From: Climacium dendroides | Lineage: Eukaryota; Streptophyta; Bryopsida; Hypnales; Climaciaceae | NCBI GenBank assembly: GCA_950106755.1 | Contig: OX467083.1 | Span: 30,747,029 to 30,811,028 of the forward strand | Length of the DNA: 64,000 nt | Reading direction: 5' to 3' | Part shown: positions 58,125 to 64,000 of the stretch, in pieces | How positions within the stretch are numbered: position 1 is the first letter of the stretch | Layout: each line of letters opens with the position of its first letter | Position numbers and translations under genes: made by a program | Notes under the pieces: generated by a model | The model's input: the letters and a program-made list of their open reading frames with translations, nothing else | Told to the model about the DNA's origin: nothing | The model's database searches: none

Positions 58125-58217
58125 CACTGACACAAATGGGAATTTAATAGATTTTTGTCAGATTTTGATCGGATCAACGTGACCAAAACAACAGAAAAAC
58201 TAAATTTTCTAGTAGTG
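58125..58217 (-). mobile_element. Miniature CACTA-type element, second copy
   Basis: The minus strand begins CACTACTAGAAAATTTAG and continues with ctgttgttttggtcacgttg, matching 18295-18390 closely. The other end (cactgacacaaatggg) is diverged. It abuts the end of the preceding MITE. Confidence 0.65.
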
Positions 58218-58503
58218 TTGAAGGTTTGAGAGGGCCATTTCAAGTCTATTCCTCAAGCTAGGAACATGTTTAAATATTTAAATAATTAAAAATAACTTTA
58301 AAGTTAAAATATTAAAAATATTAATTAATTAATATTATCTGACATGACCTCGTCATCTTGTTGATTTGGTAGAGTTTCCAGAGTTCCTTGCAGTTTTAAA
58401 ACTCATGGGAACCCACGATCTTTTTTTGCCCTCAAACATCTTCTGATAGTAATGGACAGTTCTACCTTTGTAGTTGACTAAAAAGTGAGTGTATTACTTG
58501 GTG

Positions 58504-58650
58504 GTTCAACAAAAGTTCATCTTGTCAAGTCATTGTTTTGGATAATTCATTGGTTCAACAAAAGTTCATCTTGTCAAGTCATTGTTTTGAATAATTCACT
58601 AGTTCAACAAAAGTTCATCTTGTCAAGTCATTGTTTTGGATAATTCACTA
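58504..58650 (+). repeat. Minisatellite, 3 units of 49 bp
   Basis: Units start ggttcaacaaaagttcatct (third: agttcaac) at 58504, 58553 and 58602. They are almost identical. Confidence 0.93.
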
Positions 58651-59160
58651 TTTGTTTGTCTCAATTGTACAATTTGTGATTTTGGCATTTGATCAATCAT
58701 GAGTCTTCCAGTAGACAAAAGAATCTCCATAAACCTTTATGTAATTAACAATTTGTAGAAGAAAAATTAGCATAGAAGAATTGTAATAAATTGTTGTATA
58801 TCTATATCATTGATTTACATAATGCAGTGTCGTGTTGAGAGCGGTTTGCCTTGGGAAATCACGAAGATTCTGGCTGCAACTAGAAATGGCTAAGGAATAA
58901 AAATATGATAGGAGAATAAAGGCAAGTGGACTTGTCACTTGCAAACCCAGTCTTCTAACTAGAATGATGAAGGTGAGTGAACTTGTCACCCACAAATTCA
59001 CTAGTCAAATACAAAATGATATTGTATAACAACAAAATTTGTTGTCTCTCGTGAATCTCTAATCTTGGTCTTCAAATCTCGTATACGGTCGTCGAATCAT
59101 CAATCTTCAATCTTCAATCTTCAAACTCCTCCCCGTTGGCCTATCCTGTGGTGGCTCTAT

Positions 59161-59182
59161 AAGGGTAAGGGTAAGGGTAAGG
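59161..59182 (+). repeat. Short (GGGTAA)n tract
   Basis: About 3.5 copies of gggtaa. It resembles but does not equal the plant telomere repeat GGGTTTA. Confidence 0.8.
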
Positions 59183-59679
59183 TGATAAGATCCCATGGCC
59201 TCGGACGGGTAAAACGGGACAGCCAACACGAGTGACCGTCCGGATGATGGGACCCTAAACTTTCAAACCCACGGTGACCAGGAAGCGCCTTTCACCAATG
59301 GGAACAACATAAAAGAGCAACCAAGTGGGTGATTAAATCCCAAATAGTCTCCACAAACACAAAATGGAGCGCTTACTGGATAACCACGGCTCGCAACAGT
59401 TTCACAATGCTGAAATTGAAAATTGCAACTAGCCTCCAAAACCGGCTGGGAATAACCATAGAAAGACAACGAGCCCCCAAATCCGGCTAGGAATAACAAG
59501 CCACAAGCCACAACACACGAGTCTTCAATTTTTGTGTCTTCAAATTTCAACTTCAAATCATCACTCAAAGCTCCACCTCAACTTCAACTTCAAATTTTCA
59601 CTCAAACTCCAACTTCAAATCTCTACCCCAACTCCATCTTCAAAGCTAAACTTTGAATGATCACCACCGTTGCTTCACA

Positions 59680-60390
59680 ACTTCAAATGGGTTGCATGAT
59701 AACTCTCTGGAAAGCTAACACAATTCTCTCCATTTCCTCCAAATCTCAACTCATTCCAATACTCTGACCCAAAACTATGGTCATCCAAAGTTTCGGCCTC
59801 TACAAGTGAGGGCAACAGACCCTCCTTCACTCCTACACTCACAACTTACTCATAAATGCTCCAATTACTTCGAATGATAGCTTCTTAGAAAGCTAACAAA
59901 ACTTTACACATCCTCTCCAAAACTCAAATCAAATTAACACTCTGTCCACCTTTCATGGCCACTCAAAGTTTCGGCCTTTAGAAATGATAGGCAGCAGACA
60001 CTCCTTCACTTCTACACTCGTAACTCACTCATACAAGCTCCAAATAGAATGAGTGAGATCTTCCTAGAAAGCTAACTTAATTTCCTACACTTCCTCCAAA
60101 TATCAATGCAAACCAAGAACCTGTCCGTCTTTTATGGTCGGTCGAAGTCTCTGCCTCTTAATTTCGAAGGCAACAAACCTCCCTCCACTCAAACTAGCAC
60201 AACTTTTGATTCACAACTCCAAATCAAGCAAGTGAGATCAATTTAGAAAGAAGACACCATGATACATAACTCCACCAATTTTCATTTCAAAATTCCAAAA
60301 ACACACAACACAAATGGCCCTCCAAACATTCGGGTCTTTCCCTAAACTCACAATGGGAGAGAAGATGAATCCTATCCAACTTTTCCTCTA
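59680..60390 (+). repeat. Diverged tandem array, about 4 units of ~180 bp
   Basis: Units centre on a (a)gctccaa/aactccaaat phrase at about 59680, 59855, 60036 and 60215. Each is followed by gaaagctaac or similar, a cttcctccaaat block, tatggtc and a tttcggcct block. No coding potential exists. Long diverged arrays of this kind occur in the untranslated part of some plant LTR retrotransposons, but no LTR was found. Confidence 0.65.
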
Positions 60391-60399
60391 CCTTATCTA

Positions 60400-62672
60400 C
60401 TCTCAACCACACAAACAAGTGGGGTCCGCCTCTAACTCACTCTTAAAACTCCTCTAACAATAATTGAGCACTTATTTGGCCCCACTACTATCTCCTTATC
60501 TTTATCTTTGAAGGAAATTTACTTCAAGTTCACCTAGAAGGCAAACCATTTGAATATTTCCTTACAACTACTTCACAAACACAAAATTATTATAGAAATT
60601 CACTCCAAATATGGAATGAAGAACTAAAACTCAACGTACACCTATTAGAGGTAAAAAAACTAGAATTCCAATTTCATCTTGGGACTCAGAAAAAACCCTC
60701 CAATTCGACATACTGAATCTATAACAAATAATGAAGAAAACTACTTCAAGTTTGATGGAATTCTAAGATGGCAACCTAATCTTATATAGATGACTCAGGC
60801 CATTGTAAGAAGGCGTCACCTTGAAGCCACTAAAGATGATGTCATTATTCTCCTCATATTCGTGAAAACCAAATCAATAGAAATAAAACATTACCACACT
60901 TTTTTACACTATGTACGCATTTACAGTGCGACAGCGGTCATTTCTTTTACAATTGTATATTGCAAATATTTCTTGAAGTTGTTTGAATAAATATTAATTT
61001 GATGAAGTGGAATTTTCAAATTGATTTGTCATTCATCAATTGAATGTTGAGTGCTTGGTGGTAAATTATTATTTTTTTCATATATGTATGTATACATATA
61101 CATCTATTTCTAAAGTATATTCAACTATAATCTAATATTTTAATTGTATAATGTTATACATATCTATTAATGTATGTTAATGTATTTTTGAAGAAATTAT
61201 TACTTTTATAAACTTTTAATGAAGTATGAAATAAATTGGTAAGTATTACAAAGCAAGTCAATTAAATTGAAAAATATTTAGGAAGTTTAGATAGAAATGA
61301 TGGATAGCATGAATTTTTTTACGTGATTACTTTATTTTTACACCCAAAACATCTTTTGTAAAAATACAAAACATTCAAAGTGAGCCTTAAAAATTATGAA
61401 TTGATATATTTCATATTTTTGGTATTTCTTATGTATAAAAAGACATCCTTCCTAGTGATGTTCTAATGATTAATTCAAAAAATTTGATGGCATTCAAACA
61501 AAAGTTGTAAAGTATGATACATAGATCATATTCATGTGTCTAGATTTTTTGCTACACTAATCTATGTTTTTTTGAAGTGATATTTGTTGAATCATAGTCT
61601 TTAAATTGTAGGGGGTAAATTTTGAAATACACATACTTTTAATCCCTAATTGACTAAGGAAACTACTTTGGACTTTTTGTAAACTTGGGCAACCTCTATT
61701 GACTTCATTATTTGGAATTTTTGCATTAACTTTTTAGGATGATTAGTATGCATCCTAATCTACATGTGAAGTTCTGTTCAACATAATCTCAATAAATATT
61801 GCAAAAGTTATAGTTTAAGAAAGAAATCAATGTCAAAATATGGAGCTAAAAATGTATTCTAAAACAAGAGTGATTGCTTTTGTTTGATTTGTTTGATTGA
61901 GTACAATTCTCATTTTTTTTGTGAAAGTTATTAGCAATTTAGGATCTTACACTTTATAAGTATTTTTTATAGATGACTACAATTTTTTTGGTTTAATTTT
62001 TTTCTATGTAATTTCAACCCATTTTCCCACATATTGATTAAATTTCACAAGCTATGGGATTTGCATATTTTTCCTTAAAATGTTGAAAGACAAAACTTCA
62101 CTATAGGTAAGGGCTAAAAAATGTACTTTTGGAATTTTAGACACATTGAATTTGCAATTGGTAGGGATTTATGCACCCAAATTTTAGCATGATGCACTTG
62201 AATAAGTTAACTAAAAGATCCAATAGTTGGATTTGTTAGAAAATAAATATACATGATGATTTTAGCTTTGTTTTCCATACAAGAATTTTGAAGTATTTGG
62301 GGGCCTCAAAACATTGCAATTAATTAGGTTAATCCTAAAAGGACATGTTGATCACCATAGAAATCAACCTTTTGGATACCATGTAAATCATTTGCTCAAA
62401 AAACAGTTCCAAAGCCAACTCATTGGAGGTCAAACTACTAAACAAGACCTTCCCTTAGTTTCACACCAAATTCCAAGGATGAACATTTGCCAACTTTTGT
62501 CCTATTTAGAAGATTAGATCCTCTATCATACATCAAGCATTTAAGGCCTTTTGCCATATAAGCCAAGTAGGTCAAGTTTGTAGGGGAGCTACAAGGACGA
62601 AGTTTGGAATTATCTTGCCATATGGACCAATCAATGGACTGAGATCATATAAACTCCCTCCATGTATTGATT
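60400..62672. other. AT-rich spacer with one inverted dispersed repeat
   Basis: No supported gene. Copy 3 (inverted) of the 30905-31035 repeat lies at 61690-61815 (cattatttggaat, then catgtgaagttctg). A variant of the AACCCCTAAAGGACC motif is at about 62326. Confidence 0.5.
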
Positions 62673-62999
62673 CCCTAAAGATTATCCAATCTCAACTAAT
62701 GGGATTGTCCACTGATTTTGGTGAAACTTGAAATCCTCCTTCTTTGCTCATCAAGGCCAGCAAGACAATTGGTGTTCACTTCTTGTCTTCTAGTGTTTTT
62801 TTGTTGTCTCTGCTCACATAGCACAAGGCCCTTAGGCCTCACGCCATGCTCCATTGGTGAACCAAAAAAACACTAGAAGAGAAGAAACGTTTCACTGATA
62901 GTCTTGCTGTAGTGGATGAGCAAAAAACAAAATTTAATGCTTCACTAAAATCAAAGGACAATCCCATTCGTCAAGATTGGTCAATTTCAAGGAATTCAA
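62673..62999. mobile_element. Large foldback element with ~132-bp arms
   Basis: The left arm 62673-62804 (aatgggattgtccactgat, cttctagtgttttttt) is the reverse complement, with moderate divergence, of the right arm 62862-62999. The loop is about 57 bp and includes cccttaggcctcacgcc. A single-arm relative lies at 18836-18955. Non-coding; it may give rise to hairpin RNA if transcribed. Confidence 0.75.
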
Positions 63000-63711
63000 T
63001 ATGTATGGAATTCTTAGTGCATCCGTATCCCTCCCTCACCCCCCAACCCACTCACTAGATCCACATGACAATGCAATTGCTCACTCACTTGAACCTTATA
63101 AATTAGCTTAACTCCCCTCATGAACTTTGCCCACTGATGGAGCATGGCAGGAGGCCCTTCCCTTCCCTTAGTGTCTGCCATGTCCTTCCCATGTTACTAA
63201 GACCCATGTGAAAGTGGAAATTCCAAGGAGAATGGTCCAAGACGACCCTAAACTACCAGATGATGATGAAAAGGTACTCAAACCAAATGGTGTGGTTGTA
63301 AGTTTGATACCTGGCACTGACAGGTGTGTTTACCTCGTGTGAAATCAGCCTCTCTACCTGACAGAAACTCCTCCCAGTGTGTTCTTCAATACACTTGTGT
63401 CCAAAGCAAAAAAAGGGGAGGGGAAAAAAGAAAAAATTGAAGGGGAAAACAGGGGATGGATGGCTTTTTTTACTACTACTACTTCTGATGTATGCATGTA
63501 TGTCTGTGCATCACACCAGATCACCCTCAATCCCTATCTTGCAGCAGACAGTGATGAGTTAAGTTGGAGACAGATGATAGCCCCATGTAAAGCCCTTTCT
63601 GAGCCTTCATATTTGCAAAAGACTGCCCATTGAATGCTGAAGACGGCTGCGGTGGAGCCTGCACCATTCCCTCCCCTCTGCATATAAATTAATATTCTCC
63701 CCCTTTTATGT
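63000..63711. other. Spacer with moderately higher GC
   Basis: Open frames at 63377-63633 derive from an AG-rich stretch and are not supported. GC rise may announce a gene to the right. Confidence 0.35.
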
Positions 63712-63981
63712 TCACATGGCGTGGGGAAGGGAAGTAGTACAGTACAGCCCCCCTGGAGCAGTTGAACAGTCCTCTATGCAGGCAACAAATGGGGCTGCTG
63801 CAAACAGAAAGAAAGCTCCCAGGCCAAGGCTGAGCAGGGCAAGCAGGGCAGTCTGCTGCTGTGCTGGTGTCCCTTCAAATGCATAAAATAACAAGATAAG
63901 CTGAGAGTTTGTTGCCCTCTTCTGGCCATGGGCATGAACATACAGTACAGTACAGGACATCCATTCTGAAGTGGGTACCAT
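63712..63981 (-). CDS. Hypothetical small membrane protein or terminal exon
   Basis: The frame starts with ATG at 63981 and has 89 residues. Its centre (QQQTALLALLSLGLG then AFFLFAAAPFVA) is a strong membrane span. A possible splice acceptor (TTTGAAG before GGACACC) would make only the last part coding, with upstream exons outside the window. No family recognised. It could equally be non-coding. Confidence 0.3.
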   Translation of the reverse strand: MVPTSEWMSCTVLYVHAHGQKRATNSQLILLFYAFEGTPAQQQTALLALLSLGLGAFFLFAAAPFVACIEDCSTAPGGLYCTTSLPHAM

Positions 63982-64000
63982 AACTTCAATTCAGTTACCA

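Noticed and set aside
59161..59182. Telomere-like repeat
   Set aside because: The unit gggtaa is not the plant telomere unit and only 3.5 copies exist.
63377..63633. Two overlapping plus-strand open frames with Lys-rich starts
   Set aside because: They derive from an AG-rich tract and a TAC/TGA microsatellite-like segment in different frames.
1..64000. Search for CRISPR arrays, rRNA, and bacterial operon features
   Set aside because: No regularly spaced repeats with unique spacers, no rRNA-like stretches and no operon layout were seen; introns show a eukaryotic nuclear genome.

Overview
The window looks like nuclear DNA of a green plant. Three multi-exon or plant-specific genes support this: a VIM/ORTHRUS-type DNA-methylation E3 ligase, a GIL1/IRKI-type protein, and a kinase with a plant-type helical N-terminus. 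Introns have ordinary GT-AG borders, plus one GC-AG. Genes lie in short, GC-richer islands separated by 10-20 kb of AT-rich, repeat-filled DNA. That layout, the intronless kinase and the lack of recognisable full-length LTR retrotransposon coding regions would fit a seed-free plant such as a moss, but the lineage cannot be fixed from the sequence alone.

Layout. 1-5.2 kb: AT-rich DNA with foldback elements, including a Mutator-like MITE with a 9-bp target duplication. 5.2-15.9 kb: gene island 1, holding a coiled-coil pseudogene relic, a tail-anchored non-RD kinase (6605-8233, +), a short LINE insertion with a 14-bp target duplication, a small secreted protein (9906-10301, -), and a three-exon GIL1/IRKI-family gene (11820-14881, -) with a GC-rich upstream region. 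15.9-38.3 kb: intergenic, with many miniature inverted-repeat elements, a LINE fragment, and a nearly complete Tc1-type DD34E transposon (27149-28871) whose transposase has only two nonsense codons. 38.3-45.1 kb: gene island 2, an eleven-exon VIM/ORTHRUS gene (38913-43655, -) that I could join across every intron into an 864-residue protein; it carries an unusual CUE-like plus AT-hook C-terminal extension. 45.1-64 kb: intergenic, with more MITEs, minisatellites, a ~180-bp tandem array, a large foldback, and possibly the edge of another minus-strand gene at the right end.

The genes do not form a pathway. VIM proteins maintain CG methylation, which silences the kinds of repeats that fill this window, but that link is general biology and not shown by the locus. 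The most distinctive structure is in the repeats: several MITE families share a TAAGGTAG-like terminus, and one family keeps a common core while each copy has its own matched pair of inverted ends. Many computed open frames here begin at GTG or TTG; for the real genes I moved the start to the first supported ATG.
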